Below are positions 1-9,591 of a stretch of DNA of 64,000 nt, in pieces; the stretch's first letter is position 1, and each line of letters starts with the position of its first letter. The DNA lies in assembly GCF_001465345.1 (NCBI RefSeq), contig NZ_CP013655.1, positions 3,535,091-3,599,090 of the forward strand. Reading direction: 5' to 3'. This DNA comes from Enterococcus rotai (GTDB lineage Bacteria > Bacillota > Bacilli > Lactobacillales > Enterococcaceae). The translations under genes were made by a program, and so were the position numbers. The notes under the pieces are model-generated. The model saw nothing but the letters and a program-made list of their open reading frames with translations. It was not told the DNA's origin and searched no databases.

Positions 1-45
1 GAATTTAATTTTTGATTGTTGATATAAATTGGAGGGCACTACTTT

Positions 46-1380
46 ATGGGAATTAGAAGTCATGTAGCGATAGCCGCTGGAAAAACTTCTCAATGGGTTT
101 TACAAACTTTTTTCAAAGGCGGCAGCAGCTATCCTGGAAAACTAGCACTAAAAATCGATCCAAAAATTTTGGATACCTTAGCAAAAGATTATGAAATCGT
201 CGTTGTTACTGGTACGAATGGAAAAACATTGACCACTGCTTTAACGGTAAATATTTTAAGACAAGAATTTGATCATGTATTGACGAATCCAACAGGTGCG
301 AATATGGAACAAGGAATCGTTTCAACCTTCTTATCTGCCAAAAATAAAAAAGCAAAAAAGAAATTTGCCGTTTTAGAAATCGACGAGGCTAGTTTGAGTC
401 GTGTTACAAAATATATCGAACCAAAACTATTCTTATTTACAAATATTTTTCGAGATCAAATGGACCGCTACGGTGAAATTTACACTACTTACAAATTGAT
501 TGTAGATGGTGCAGCGGCTGCTCCTAATGCTCCAATCCTATGTAACGGTGATTCACCGATCTTCAACTCAGTTGAAACGATCAATCCGAGAAAATACTAT
601 GGGTTTAATCATGAGCCAGATAAAGAGCAAATGGCTCATTACAATACAGATGGACTACTTTGCCCAAAATGTCACCATATTTTACATTATAAAATGATTA
701 CTTATGCTAATCTTGGAAAATATTATTGTCCAAACTGTGGTTTCCATCGTCCTGAACTAGATGTTCAACTTACCGAGATGGTTGCAATGGATAATACTTC
801 CGCTGATTTTGTCATTGATGGTTCTGAATATAGCATTGCTGTTGGGGGAATGTACAATGTCTACAATGCCTTGGCTGCTACGGCTGTTGCAGAGTATTAC
901 GGTGTTGCGCCGGAAAAAATCAAAGCAGGACTAAGCTATGATGAAAAAGTATTTGGTCGCCAAGAAACCATTAATATTGATGGTAAATTATGCACGTTGA
1001 TTTTAGTTAAAAACCCAGTTGGTTTAAATCAAGTGATCGACATGATGGGCCTTGCTCCTTATTCTTTCTCACTTGTCTCATTATTAAATGCGAATTATGC
1101 AGACGGTATCGATGTTAGCTGGATCTGGGACGGTGACCATGAGTCGTTTGCTCAAATGGACATTCCCGAAGTGATTGCTGGTGGTGACCGCCATACAGAT
1201 ATGGCTTTAAGACTAAAAGTTGCTGGAATTTCTGAAGATAATTTAAAAGAAATCCCTAATCTTGAGGATGTGATCATGGCAATCAAAGAATTGCCGACAG
1301 AACGTGTTTATATTTTAGCTACGTATACGGCAGTTTTACAGTTACGAAAACTACTAACTGCTCAAGGTTATATTAAATAG
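46..1380 (+). CDS. murT: Lipid II isoglutaminyl synthase, MurT subunit
   Basis: Mur-ligase-like protein of 444 residues. With GatD it amidates the D-glutamate of the peptidoglycan stem peptide to D-isoglutamine, on the cytoplasmic face. The ATP-binding loop GTNGKT is at residues 56-61. Four cysteines (206, 209, 228, 231) in two CPxC pairs form the zinc-ribbon insertion typical of MurT, and the C-terminal part matches DUF1727. A GGAGGG ribosome site lies about 9 bases before the ATG. gatD follows 71 bases downstream on the same strand, the standard arrangement. The upstream promoter lies outside or at the very edge of the window. Confidence 0.95.
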   Translation: MGIRSHVAIAAGKTSQWVLQTFFKGGSSYPGKLALKIDPKILDTLAKDYEIVVVTGTNGKTLTTALTVNILRQEFDHVLTNPTGANMEQGIVSTFLSAKNKKAKKKFAVLEIDEASLSRVTKYIEPKLFLFTNIFRDQMDRYGEIYTTYKLIVDGAAAAPNAPILCNGDSPIFNSVETINPRKYYGFNHEPDKEQMAHYNTDGLLCPKCHHILHYKMITYANLGKYYCPNCGFHRPELDVQLTEMVAMDNTSADFVIDGSEYSIAVGGMYNVYNALAATAVAEYYGVAPEKIKAGLSYDEKVFGRQETINIDGKLCTLILVKNPVGLNQVIDMMGLAPYSFSLVSLLNANYADGIDVSWIWDGDHESFAQMDIPEVIAGGDRHTDMALRLKVAGISEDNLKEIPNLEDVIMAIKELPTERVYILATYTAVLQLRKLLTAQGYIK

Positions 1381-1451
1381 TTGTGCAGCGGTGTGAAACA
1401 CTTTTGTCTTATGATCTTCTGAAAAAATAAAATACGAATGAGGTAAAAACA

Positions 1452-2147
1452 ATGACTAAAGAATTAGTTGTATGCCATTTATATGGAAATCTACTAAATA
1501 CTTATGGTGACAATGGTAATTTACTAATGTTAAAATACCTTGCTGAAAAAATGAATGTCACCTTTCGTTCTGAGATTATCAGTATTTATGAACCTTTTGA
1601 CCCGAATAAATATGATTTAGTTTTCGTTGGTGGTGGTCAAGATTTTGAGCAACTGATCATTTCTGAAGATATCCAAACTAAAAAAGAAGATTTGACTGAG
1701 TATATTGAAAATGATGGCGTAATGTTAGCAATTTGTGGTGGTTTTCAATTGTTAGGTCACTATTACATGGGGGCTAAAGGTGAAAAAATCCATGGAATCG
1801 GTGCTTTGGATCACTATACGTTAAGCCAAGATAATAACCGCTACATTGGTGATATTGTCATTCATAATGAAGAATTCAATGAAACGTATTACGGCTTTGA
1901 AAATCATAATGGCCGAACTTTTCTCGGAAAAGGTGAGCGTCCTTTAGGGAATGTAATCAAGGGAAAAGGCAATAATAGTGAAGACGGTTCTGAAGGTGTG
2001 ATCTACAAGAATGTTTTTGGTTCTTATTTCCACGGACCGATTCTTGCTCGTAATGAGAACCTAGGCGTTCGCTTGATCAAAACTGCCTTAGAAAAAAAAT
2101 ACAACGAACCCTTTGAGGTCCCACAAGAGATATTGACTGTTAAATAA
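1452..2147 (+). CDS. gatD: Lipid II isoglutaminyl synthase, GatD glutaminase subunit
   Basis: Class-I glutamine amidotransferase-like protein of 231 residues that supplies ammonia to MurT. The nucleophile is Cys95 in the motif AICGGFQ, and the partner histidine is His194 in YFHGP. Length and motif spacing fit GatD (CobB/CobQ type). It lies downstream of murT and ends directly before a strong hairpin terminator, so murT-gatD is a complete two-gene unit. Confidence 0.95.
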   Translation: MTKELVVCHLYGNLLNTYGDNGNLLMLKYLAEKMNVTFRSEIISIYEPFDPNKYDLVFVGGGQDFEQLIISEDIQTKKEDLTEYIENDGVMLAICGGFQLLGHYYMGAKGEKIHGIGALDHYTLSQDNNRYIGDIVIHNEEFNETYYGFENHNGRTFLGKGERPLGNVIKGKGNNSEDGSEGVIYKNVFGSYFHGPILARNENLGVRLIKTALEKKYNEPFEVPQEILTVK

Positions 2148-2181
2148 AAAAAGTGTTAGGATTTTTTCCTAACACTTTTTT
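2148..2181. terminator. Bidirectional terminator between gatD and manA
   Basis: Perfect stem AAGTGTTAGG / CCTAACACTT with flanking A and T runs on both sides. It separates the convergent gatD (+) and manA (-) genes and can serve both. Confidence 0.9.
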
Positions 2182-2189
2182 GTCTATTT

Positions 2190-3164
2190 TTAGGCATCTA
2201 CACCAGGTTCTGAAGCAATAATCGTCAAGTCTCCTTCGATACGCCATTTTGCGATATCATTCGGTAAAATAAAGCTTGTTCTTTTACTTAATTCATAGCT
2301 TTCAGTTTTAACCGTCTCAACCTCTTCAATAATCAACTGACCGACACCATCAATGACTGTTGCTAATGTATACGGCGCATTTTTTTTAAGATTCAATACA
2401 CCTTTAACTTGCCATTCATATACATTGAAAAAAGGTGTTTTCAAGTAGGTAATAATACTTGATTGTCCTTGGTTTTGTTGTTGGATCGATAATTGTGCCT
2501 CTTTAGCTGGAACTGTCGTAACATCCACAGATTGTTGAATATGCAGTTCTCTCGTTTGGCCTTGATCATCTTTTCTATCGTAGTCATACACCCGATACGT
2601 TGTATCACTACTTTGTTGTGTTTCTAAAATCATGATCCCTTTACCGATTGCATGGATCGTTCCACTTGGCACATAGAAAAAGTCACCTTTTTTAACTGGA
2701 ACTTTTTTCAGTAAATCATCCCAACGTGCTTCTTTGATCATTGCTTCTAGTTCTTCACGGCTCTTGGCATTATGTCCATAAATGATCGTAGATCCTGGTT
2801 CAGCATCGATAATATACCAACACTCGGTTTTTCCAAGTTCGCCTTCATGAGCCAATCCATAAGTATCGTCTGGATGCACTTGCACAGATAAATCATCTTC
2901 CGCGTCCAAAATTTTGGTTAATAAAGGAAAAACATCGCCCTTGGCATGACCAAACAGTTCACGGTGATTTGCCCAAAGTTCGTCGAGTTTTTGCCCAGAA
3001 AATTCACCATTCTCCACAGTACTAACACCATGAGGATGAGCACTGATTGCCCAGTCTTCTCCGATTTTATTACTTGGTAAGTCAAAACCGAATACAGTGT
3101 GTAAACGATCTCCACCCCAAATTTTTTCTTGGAATACTGGTTTTAGAAATAAAGGTTGCTGCAT
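2190..3164 (-). CDS. manA: Mannose-6-phosphate isomerase, class I
   Basis: Type-I phosphomannose isomerase of 324 residues that interconverts mannose-6-phosphate and fructose-6-phosphate in the cytoplasm. The zinc-site motif QVHPDD and the following KTECWYII segment sit in the first third. GTIHAIG and LETQQSSDTTYR give the second part of the cupin active site. The length is normal for the short Gram-positive form. An AGGGAG ribosome site precedes the ATG. It appears to be transcribed alone or with the genes upstream (3207-5119). Confidence 0.93.
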   Translation of the reverse strand: MQQPLFLKPVFQEKIWGGDRLHTVFGFDLPSNKIGEDWAISAHPHGVSTVENGEFSGQKLDELWANHRELFGHAKGDVFPLLTKILDAEDDLSVQVHPDDTYGLAHEGELGKTECWYIIDAEPGSTIIYGHNAKSREELEAMIKEARWDDLLKKVPVKKGDFFYVPSGTIHAIGKGIMILETQQSSDTTYRVYDYDRKDDQGQTRELHIQQSVDVTTVPAKEAQLSIQQQNQGQSSIITYLKTPFFNVYEWQVKGVLNLKKNAPYTLATVIDGVGQLIIEEVETVKTESYELSKRTSFILPNDIAKWRIEGDLTIIASEPGVDA

Positions 3165-3206
3165 AGTTTAGAGACTCCCTTCCATTTATACTCGTAAATT
3201 ATACCA

Positions 3207-4247
3207 CTAAAAAGAAAGCGATTCATCTTTGTTTGCTATTTTTTCTTTCAAATAAATGTCAATCAATTCATCTCTTTTTTCAATGTACGTTGCTCTCTCA
3301 TCTATAGGATGAACTCGATTAGATAGAAAAATAAACGCTTCTTTTTCTTTTAGATCAATTAGCAAAAAAGTTCCTGTATACCCAGTATGAAATAAAAACG
3401 GCCTTCCTGTTAAATCAGCTTTCAAATCCCATCCTAAAGAACGATGTCCGCACTTATCTGGTGTTTGATCCGCCAACAACGAACGAACTGTCTGCTTTCT
3501 TAATACTCTCGTTTTCTGATACAGACCTTCATTCAAATACATTGAGGTGAATTTTTTAAGATCAGCTAAGTTAGTAAATAAACCAGCATTGCCAGCATGT
3601 TCTGCTAAAACAAACGCTTTTGGATCGTGAGCTTGTCCGCGAATCACGCCTCTTACAGGGTGGTTTTCTGTTGGTACGGTTTTGGATGGATCTGAAGGTA
3701 AAAAGCAACTATCCGTCATATCCAAGGGGTCTAAAACACGTTCCTTAAAAATTTCAATGACGTCTTTATCTAGCAATTCTTCTAACATAAATCCCAATAA
3801 AATCGTCCCAGTATCTGTATAGGCAACTTTTTTTCCTAAAGATTCCCCTGAGCGAACCAGATTATAGGCCTGCTGCAATTCACTTTTCGATAAAGCATCT
3901 CGATTTTCAATATAACTTTGAATATCAGATGTATGAGTCAATAGATGTCGAATCGTTATTTTTTGATCTTCAAATACTGGATAATAATTTTTGAAAGGTG
4001 CGTCAATTTCGATAATCTGCTCTTCCATCAATTGTAAGACCACTGTTGTTGTACAAATCACTTTTGTCAAAGAGGCAACATCAAAAAGCAGCGAAGGCTT
4101 TAGCTCTTCGACTGCAGGTATAAGTTGAGCATTTCCCCAGGTATGATCTTCGGATGCTGTATCCGTCATAAATGAAAAACTAACACCAGGAAAAACCCCC
4201 TCATTCATCAAAGTCTTGATTTTTCTGCTTGTTTCTTTATACATCAT
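3207..4247 (-). CDS. Serine hydrolase, beta-lactamase/DD-peptidase family
   Basis: Protein of 346 residues with the class C beta-lactamase/esterase fold. The SxxK nucleophile motif is Ser59-Leu-Thr-Lys62. The second motif is Tyr143-Thr-Asp145, the YxD variant seen in esterase-like members. An HTG triad near residue 299 stands in for KTG. No signal peptide or membrane segment is visible, so it is probably cytoplasmic. It may act on a peptide or ester; the substrate cannot be told from sequence and clinical beta-lactamase activity is not implied. It lies 35 bases downstream of the VOC gene. Confidence 0.85.
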   Translation of the reverse strand: MMYKETSRKIKTLMNEGVFPGVSFSFMTDTASEDHTWGNAQLIPAVEELKPSLLFDVASLTKVICTTTVVLQLMEEQIIEIDAPFKNYYPVFEDQKITIRHLLTHTSDIQSYIENRDALSKSELQQAYNLVRSGESLGKKVAYTDTGTILLGFMLEELLDKDVIEIFKERVLDPLDMTDSCFLPSDPSKTVPTENHPVRGVIRGQAHDPKAFVLAEHAGNAGLFTNLADLKKFTSMYLNEGLYQKTRVLRKQTVRSLLADQTPDKCGHRSLGWDLKADLTGRPFLFHTGYTGTFLLIDLKEKEAFIFLSNRVHPIDERATYIEKRDELIDIYLKEKIANKDESLSF

Positions 4248-4282
4248 TCATTTTCCTCATTGATTTTATTCTTATTTCTCAA

Positions 4283-5119
4283 CTAGTTTCGCACAAACCA
4301 CCATTCAATGTCACTTGGATCATAAATGGTTAAAATGGTTAATTTTTTATCAACAAAAAATTTTTGCTGTTTATTTTCTAAATGCTGCTTAAGTAATTTC
4401 ATTTCAGTTTCAGTTTCTAATCCTAAAACGAAAAAATCTACTCCCAAACATTCTTCACTCTCTAGTTTGTTCTCATTTTGTGTGACAGAATCTGCCAAGT
4501 AAATCTCAAAATTACCATTTTTCATCGACAGCTTCCCCATTGAAACATCTTCAGAAAACATTCCTAAAACATCTTGATAAAACGTTAAGTGCTCTGACTT
4601 GTTTTCTACACGTAGCTTGATTCGATCAAAGACCACGTCTGCTGAAAGGCTTGAATATAATACATTGCTTTCTTGTATCAAGGGTTGAATATCTAGTGAT
4701 TCAGCTACTTCTACAGTTTGATCCACTGAATTTTGATAACTAATTTCTAGCTCGTTCCCCTCGGGATCTTCCAAAAAGATACTTTTCCGATTTCCTCGCT
4801 GTACTGATTTATCGATAGGATAATTATGTGCTGTAATTCTTCTCAAAAGACTGCCAAATTCTTCCTTAGTCGGAATTCGTAATGATAAACAAATAGCCTT
4901 GTTTAAAGAGACTACCTGCTCCTCATCTGGATCTGTTTCCTCTAATATCAGCAATCTACTATCCTTTTTTTGTGAACCAAAGATAGATAAATTATTTTCT
5001 TCCAACTTCAAAATAAACCCCAACACATTTTTGTAGAAACGAACCATTTTTTCTACATCTTTCACACGCAACGCAACCGTTCTCACATATACATCTTCCG
5101 ATAATTGAAACTTTTCCAT
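4283..5119 (-). CDS. Two-domain VOC (glyoxalase/dioxygenase-fold) protein
   Basis: Protein of 278 residues with two vicinal-oxygen-chelate modules. The first covers about residues 8-127 (VRTVALRVKDVEKMVRFY then EDPEGNELEISY). The second, from about residue 164, is more degenerate (IKLRVENKSEHLTFYQDVLG then IYDPSDIEWWF). The layout resembles CatE-like glyoxalase-family proteins. Several metal ligands are not obvious in the second half, so catalysis is uncertain. The ribosome site GGAGGGGG precedes the ATG. Confidence 0.8.
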   Translation of the reverse strand: MEKFQLSEDVYVRTVALRVKDVEKMVRFYKNVLGFILKLEENNLSIFGSQKKDSRLLILEETDPDEEQVVSLNKAICLSLRIPTKEEFGSLLRRITAHNYPIDKSVQRGNRKSIFLEDPEGNELEISYQNSVDQTVEVAESLDIQPLIQESNVLYSSLSADVVFDRIKLRVENKSEHLTFYQDVLGMFSEDVSMGKLSMKNGNFEIYLADSVTQNENKLESEECLGVDFFVLGLETETEMKLLKQHLENKQQKFFVDKKLTILTIYDPSDIEWWFVRN

Positions 5120-5416
5120 TCGTCTTCCCCCTCCGAATGTCTCCCTATATTTATTCTAAACATCTCTACTGATTTCAGCAAGCAAATGTACTTTTTTCGT
5201 TCATCACTCTTATAGATAAGACTGAATAGAAGTAAATTCTATTTACCTAGACCAATTGAGAAGTAAAATACACTCACTTGATTACCACTTATTCTATACC
5301 AATTATCGAATAAAATGAATATAATACTCCAATTATTTCTTAAATAATATTTTAAAATAAAAAAAGATGCTGAATCTGCTATTCAAACATCTTTTTTTAG
5401 CTATTAACTAAGCTAC
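5120..5416. other. Intergenic region upstream of the VOC gene
   Basis: AT-rich stretch of 297 bases with no supported open frame. It holds the ribosome site of the VOC gene at its left edge, a probable promoter area and the efflux-operon terminator at its right end. I see no further element. Confidence 0.6.
5359..5398 (-). terminator. Terminator of the MacAB-like efflux operon
   Basis: Stem AAAAAAAGATG / CATCTTTTTTT with an inner GAAT/ATTC pair, followed by a T run on the minus strand. It lies about 20 bases past the stop of the ABC permease gene. Confidence 0.85.
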
Positions 5417-6652
5417 TTAATTATAAATAGCCTTGATTGGATCCATTCTTGACGCACTAATCGCAGGAATAATCCCAAAAACAACGCCTGTAAAAATAGA
5501 AACCACTGTGGAAATCGCAAAAATTGCTGGAGTCATGACTGGTACGATATCTACAAAGCCACCGACGAGTGTAGAAAGCAGGTAACCTATTCCCACACCG
5601 ATCAATCCACCTAACAACGTAATAAATGCCGCTTCTAATAAAAATTGCATTAAAATCATTCGCGGTTTTGCTCCAATTGCTCTACGAATCCCGATTTCTC
5701 GTTTCCTTTCCGTTACAGAGACATACATGATATTCATTACACCAATTCCTCCAACTAATAGAGAAATTGCTGTGACAGCCATCAGGAACATCGTCATTCC
5801 TCCGATAGCGTCTTCCATTTGCTTTTGGTTCTTTTGTTCTAGATCATTTTCTTTGAACACACCTTTAACATCTGGATGATTTTCACTTAAAATCGTAACC
5901 GCTTGAGCAATCACAGTTTGTTTATCCGTACCTTCTTTTAATTTAAAATTAATTCCGCTGATTGACTTTGAGCTAGCCAATTTATTATAAGAACTTCTTG
6001 AAACAAAACTGCTTGAAACAGTATTCCAATCCAAAGACATTGCCTCAGTATTATCTAATGAGTCATAATCAAATGGTTCTAAAATACCGATTACTTTGTA
6101 CATATAACCATTGATTGCAACTGCTTTACCAATCAATTCACTTGGATCATCCATTTTTAAACTCATATCAAACGTATCATGATTTAAGATGATCACATCT
6201 TTATTGATATCTCGATCATCGAAATCACGACCATATTTTATTTTGTTGTTGCCCCTGTTTGAAGTGACCATTAAATTTGCCTTGGCACCAAAATAATCCA
6301 ACTCAGTTGTTAAATTATCCCCCATCACACCATCGCCATATTGAGGATAAATCGTTTCGATACCATCGATATCTCTGACTTTTTTCATATCAACTCTTGA
6401 AAAACTATAATCAGGTTCTTCAAAGCTCATCATTCCCGAAGCACTTTCATCTTGCATGGTATAATGGAGCTTAACGACATCCGTATTCATTGCACTCGTT
6501 GCCGACATTACTTGTTTTTTCATCCCTTCACCAAGGGTTGAAATTGTCACAACAGAAGCAATTCCAATGATAATACCAATCATCGTTAGAAAAACGCGCA
6601 ATTTATGCGCACGCAAACTTAAAAGTGTACTAATCAATAGGTTTGAAATCAT
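5417..6652 (-). CDS. ABC transporter permease, MacB/FtsX type
   Basis: Permease of 411 residues with the MacB architecture. It has one membrane helix near residues 18-40, a large extracellular domain (about 45-280) and three C-terminal helices (about 285-310, 335-360, 375-400). The GIGVMNIMYVSVTERKREIG segment is characteristic of the FtsX/MacB core. It probably exports a peptide or drug using force from the ATPase. Its ATG overlaps the stop of the ATPase gene by 4 bases, so the two are translationally coupled. Confidence 0.9.
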   Translation of the reverse strand: MISNLLISTLLSLRAHKLRVFLTMIGIIIGIASVVTISTLGEGMKKQVMSATSAMNTDVVKLHYTMQDESASGMMSFEEPDYSFSRVDMKKVRDIDGIETIYPQYGDGVMGDNLTTELDYFGAKANLMVTSNRGNNKIKYGRDFDDRDINKDVIILNHDTFDMSLKMDDPSELIGKAVAINGYMYKVIGILEPFDYDSLDNTEAMSLDWNTVSSSFVSRSSYNKLASSKSISGINFKLKEGTDKQTVIAQAVTILSENHPDVKGVFKENDLEQKNQKQMEDAIGGMTMFLMAVTAISLLVGGIGVMNIMYVSVTERKREIGIRRAIGAKPRMILMQFLLEAAFITLLGGLIGVGIGYLLSTLVGGFVDIVPVMTPAIFAISTVVSIFTGVVFGIIPAISASRMDPIKAIYN

Positions 6653-7359
6653 CGAATCACCTCTTCTTCAAGAAAGCGTCCATCTTTCATATGAATCACT
6701 CGAGTGGCATATTTCTTCATATCGGCATCATGAGTAACCATTACGATCGTCTTTCCTTGACGATTCAGTTCAGTCAATAACTCCATGATTTCTGTTCCCG
6801 TCTCACTATCCAATGCTCCTGTAGGTTCATCAGCCATGATCAAAAGTGGATCATTGACTAAAGAACGCGCAATCGCTACACGTTGTTGTTGCCCACCAGA
6901 TAATTCATTCACTTTTGCTTTTGTTTTTGCCCCTAAACCAACCAACTCTAGATATTTTTCAGCAATCTTGCGCTTTTCATCATTGCTTTTTTTGCCTTCA
7001 TAAACACAAGGCAACTGCACATTCTGACTAACATTCAGCGAATTGATCAAAAAGAACTGTTGGAAAATAAAACCCAAATATTCATTACGGAATTCTGATT
7101 TCTTGTTTTCTGAAAGAGTTGAAACATCTTCTCCTTTGAAAAGATAATTTCCATCAGACACTCGATCTAAAAATCCAATGATATTCATCAAGGTGGTTTT
7201 CCCACTTCCAGATTTTCCCATGATCATAATAAATTCACCTTCATTGATCGTCAAATCCAATGATTTTAAAACCTGCAATTTTTCTTTCCCAACAGGAAAA
7301 TACTTATTGATTGCTTGCATCTGAATAAGAGGTCGCGGGCTTTGCTCTTGTTGTATCAT
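6649..7359 (-). CDS. ABC transporter ATP-binding protein, MacB/LolD type
   Basis: Cytoplasmic ATPase of 236 residues that partners the downstream permease. The Walker A motif GKSGSGKTT is at residues 48-56. The signature LSGGQQQR, Walker [10 protein letters not shown] and an H-loop VTHD follow in order. The N-terminal layout ([11 protein letters not shown]) is that of LolD/MacB ATPases. The ribosome site AGGAGG lies before the ATG, 11 bases downstream of the adaptor gene. Confidence 0.93.
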   Translation of the reverse strand: MIQQEQSPRPLIQMQAINKYFPVGKEKLQVLKSLDLTINEGEFIMIMGKSGSGKTTLMNIIGFLDRVSDGNYLFKGEDVSTLSENKKSEFRNEYLGFIFQQFFLINSLNVSQNVQLPCVYEGKKSNDEKRKIAEKYLELVGLGAKTKAKVNELSGGQQQRVAIARSLVNDPLLIMADEPTGALDSETGTEIMELLTELNRQGKTIVMVTHDADMKKYATRVIHMKDGRFLEEEVIR

Positions 7360-7370
7360 GTCTGCTCCTC

Positions 7371-8531
7371 CTATTCTTTTGCTGCTGGCGCTGCTTCTCC
7401 CGATTCATCTGTGCCTTCTCCAATTAAATCGCCTTCTTTGACTTCTTTCTTAGAAGAAACAATTATTCGATCTGCAGATTCTAATCCTGAATTTATAATT
7501 GTATTTTCTCCTTTTTCTTCACCAACTTGTACATCACGGCGAATTACAGAACCAAAGTCATTGACCAATACATATTTTTTACCATCTTGTTCATGAACTG
7601 CCTTTTTAGGGACCTCGATTGGTTTACTATCTCCTAAATTGATCGTCGCTTGCATATGATAGCCATTTTTTATTCCTTCTAAACTATCAAGCGATAATTT
7701 TACATTATAATTGGACATCGATCCTTCAGCATTACTGCTCTCACCTTGAGTTGCTTTAGCTTCTGGCGGATTGTCATCAATATACGAAATTTTTCCAGTT
7801 ACTGTAGTGCCACTTGAAACAACAGAAAGATTTGCTTTTTGATCAACAGCGATTTTCATTAAATCTTTTTCATTTACTTTTCCAGCAACGTATAGACCAT
7901 CTGATGTTAATCGAAGAACAGGGGCATTTTCATCCTTTACTTCTGGGATAGAAACGCGGCCTTTGAATTTTGCTTTGGTAGAGATAAATTGCTTGGTAGA
8001 CAGGTCAGCTACCGTTTCATTTGAAAACAAAATTTCTTCATCCACGCCATCGACCTCAGCTTGATGTTGTTCATCAATCGCGGCTCCGTTTGTTGTTCGG
8101 TCTTCTTCTTTTGTTTTATTATAAGTATCGATTGCTCGATTCCATTTCTTATAAATATTCTGTTTTTTTGTCGCTAGTTTACTTAGGGTATTATTTTGCG
8201 CTTCGATTTCTTTTGTGATTTCTTTATCTTCATAGGTAAATAATATTGTCTCAGGTTCGACAACGTCCCCATTATTTACTTTGATTTCTGGTGTACTTGT
8301 CATTTTTGCATCTTTTGAAAAAGCTTCTGCCTGTTCCGGTTGTACTACACCATTGATATAGACTTGTTCAATATCTGGAACTTCAAAGTATTCGATACCT
8401 AGATCTTCCGTAGCCGCTTTCTGATCTGAACTAGCGGATGGTTTTCCACCAAATAAATTAGGAAGAATAAATAGACCGATAAGCACCACAGCAACTATTC
8501 CAACAATAATCATTATTTTTTTCTTTTTCAT
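7371..8531 (-). CDS. Efflux adaptor (membrane-fusion-like) protein, MacA/HlyD type
   Basis: Protein of 386 residues, first gene of the efflux operon. An N-terminal membrane anchor (residues about 5-25) follows a lysine-rich start. Next come a lipoyl/hairpin region with a helical stretch near residues 120-170, then beta-barrel domains typical of RND/ABC adaptor proteins (KAVHEQDGKKYVLV, GLESADRIIV). I chose the ATG at 8531 rather than 8546 because AGGAG lies 7 bases before it, whereas the earlier ATG abuts its own AGGAG. Confidence 0.88.
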   Translation of the reverse strand: MKKKKIMIIVGIVAVVLIGLFILPNLFGGKPSASSDQKAATEDLGIEYFEVPDIEQVYINGVVQPEQAEAFSKDAKMTSTPEIKVNNGDVVEPETILFTYEDKEITKEIEAQNNTLSKLATKKQNIYKKWNRAIDTYNKTKEEDRTTNGAAIDEQHQAEVDGVDEEILFSNETVADLSTKQFISTKAKFKGRVSIPEVKDENAPVLRLTSDGLYVAGKVNEKDLMKIAVDQKANLSVVSSGTTVTGKISYIDDNPPEAKATQGESSNAEGSMSNYNVKLSLDSLEGIKNGYHMQATINLGDSKPIEVPKKAVHEQDGKKYVLVNDFGSVIRRDVQVGEEKGENTIINSGLESADRIIVSSKKEVKEGDLIGEGTDESGEAAPAAKE

Positions 8532-8594
8532 AACCCTTCTCCTCATCTCCTTTTAATCAAGTTATCCTTTTCGACAACTTTAGTTATCCTACTC

Positions 8595-8650
8595 TTTCAT
8601 TTAACCATTATTAGCGCTATCATACAAGTTACATTTTTGTAATTTTGTGA
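8595..8650 (-). promoter_or_regulatory. Promoter region of the efflux operon with a small dyad
   Basis: On the minus strand a TATGAT -10-like hexamer lies 3' of the dyad TTACA-AAAA-TGTAA. No good -35 is visible at 17 bases, which suggests an activated or weak promoter. The dyad could be a regulator site, but it does not match the dyad in front of the tetR gene. Confidence 0.4.
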
Positions 8651-8704
8651 ATATTGAAACTTGTTAAGAATCTCCATTTTTATTTTGACTTTTCTTACTG
8701 ATAC

Positions 8705-8754
8705 TAAAAAAGACTAGATTATAAATGGATTCTTGATCCTATTCTAGTCTTTTC
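8705..8754 (-). terminator. Terminator of the tetR gene
   Basis: Imperfect long stem (GACTAGA ... TCTAGTC, inner GGAT/ATCC) followed by TTTTTT on the minus strand. It separates the tetR transcript from the efflux operon. Confidence 0.8.
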
Positions 8755-8772
8755 ATTTAGATACTACACAAC

Positions 8773-9420
8773 TTATTTAGAGAGTCCGTTTTTCACCCAA
8801 TTTAGTTTGATTTTAAAATCGTTGATGATCTCGTTAGAATCCTTTTTAAGAGAATCGTCGTCTTTTTGATACCCCTCTACAATCGAAGTAAAAAGGATAT
8901 TCATCAGTATTTCCATCACCATTTTAAATTCTTTTTCATCCGCAATCTTTAGTTTAGATCGATCAATCAAGGTATAGAGTTGATGCCCGTGACGCTTTTT
9001 CTGTGACTTTTCGCCCTTCTTTTTAATCGTTTGCAATTCAGGCGAAATCCGCACCATCGAGCGATAATTACTCTCCATATAGAAACGTTTATAAAAGCCT
9101 GCATGTGGTCCACATAATACTTCTAAAACTATTTTTGAGAAATAATTTTCCATTCCGTCAAATAAATCTCCGTCTGATTCTTGTACACATTTTGTGATTT
9201 CACTTTTTCTATCCTGACTTAATAAATCAAAATAATAATAGTAAAGATCTTCTTTATCTTCAAAATATTGATAAAAACTACCTCTGGGGATCTCAGCTAG
9301 CTTTATAATATTAGCAATGGATGCTTCTTTCAGTGCAACTCTAGAAAATTCAATCGAAGCCGCCTCCAACAACCTACGTTGCTTTTCTTCTGATAAATGG
9401 AAAAAAGTACTTTTTGGCAT
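8773..9420 (-). CDS. TetR/AcrR family transcriptional regulator
   Basis: Regulator of 215 residues. The N-terminal TetR helix-turn-helix covers about residues 10-56 (RRLLEAASIEF ... IPRGSFYQYFEDKEDLYYYYF). The C-terminal part is helical and would bind a ligand. I chose the ATG at 9420 because GGAGGGAGG lies just before it; the in-frame start at 9444 has none. It sits upstream of the efflux operon in the same orientation and probably controls it and itself. A strong dyad overlaps its own promoter. Confidence 0.9.
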   Translation of the reverse strand: MPKSTFFHLSEEKQRRLLEAASIEFSRVALKEASIANIIKLAEIPRGSFYQYFEDKEDLYYYYFDLLSQDRKSEITKCVQESDGDLFDGMENYFSKIVLEVLCGPHAGFYKRFYMESNYRSMVRISPELQTIKKKGEKSQKKRHGHQLYTLIDRSKLKIADEKEFKMVMEILMNILFTSIVEGYQKDDDSLKKDSNEIINDFKIKLNWVKNGLSK

Positions 9421-9442
9421 TTTGTTCCTCCCTCTCCACAAC

Positions 9443-9472
9443 ATGACACACCGTCATATGAAACGATGTCAT
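9443..9472 (-). promoter_or_regulatory. Probable TetR operator, 30-bp dyad
   Basis: Dyad ATGACA-N5-TCATATGA-N5-TGTCAT. It begins inside the -10 hexamer of the tetR promoter and covers the likely start of transcription. This fits autorepression by a TetR-family dimer or pair of dimers. Confidence 0.7.
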
Positions 9473-9498
9473 CATAGCAATTTAAAATGAAAAAACAA
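9471..9498 (-). promoter_or_regulatory. SigmaA promoter of the tetR gene
   Basis: Minus-strand -35 TTGTTT, 16-base spacer and -10 TATGAT. The -10 overlaps the start of the 30-bp dyad. Confidence 0.7.
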
Positions 9499-9552
9499 TA
9501 GAAAAGGTGTGAGTTTTTCATGGGAACATTCTTTAAACCAATAATTAAGCAC

Positions 9553-9591
9553 AAAAAAGCTAGATGAATAGCGTATTTCATCCTAGCTTAA
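9553..9591 (-). terminator. Terminator overlapping the end of the guanylate-kinase-like gene
   Basis: Stem AAGCTAGGATGAA / ATTCATCTAGCTT followed by TTTT on the minus strand. The upstream arm includes the last codons of the gene. Confidence 0.8.
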
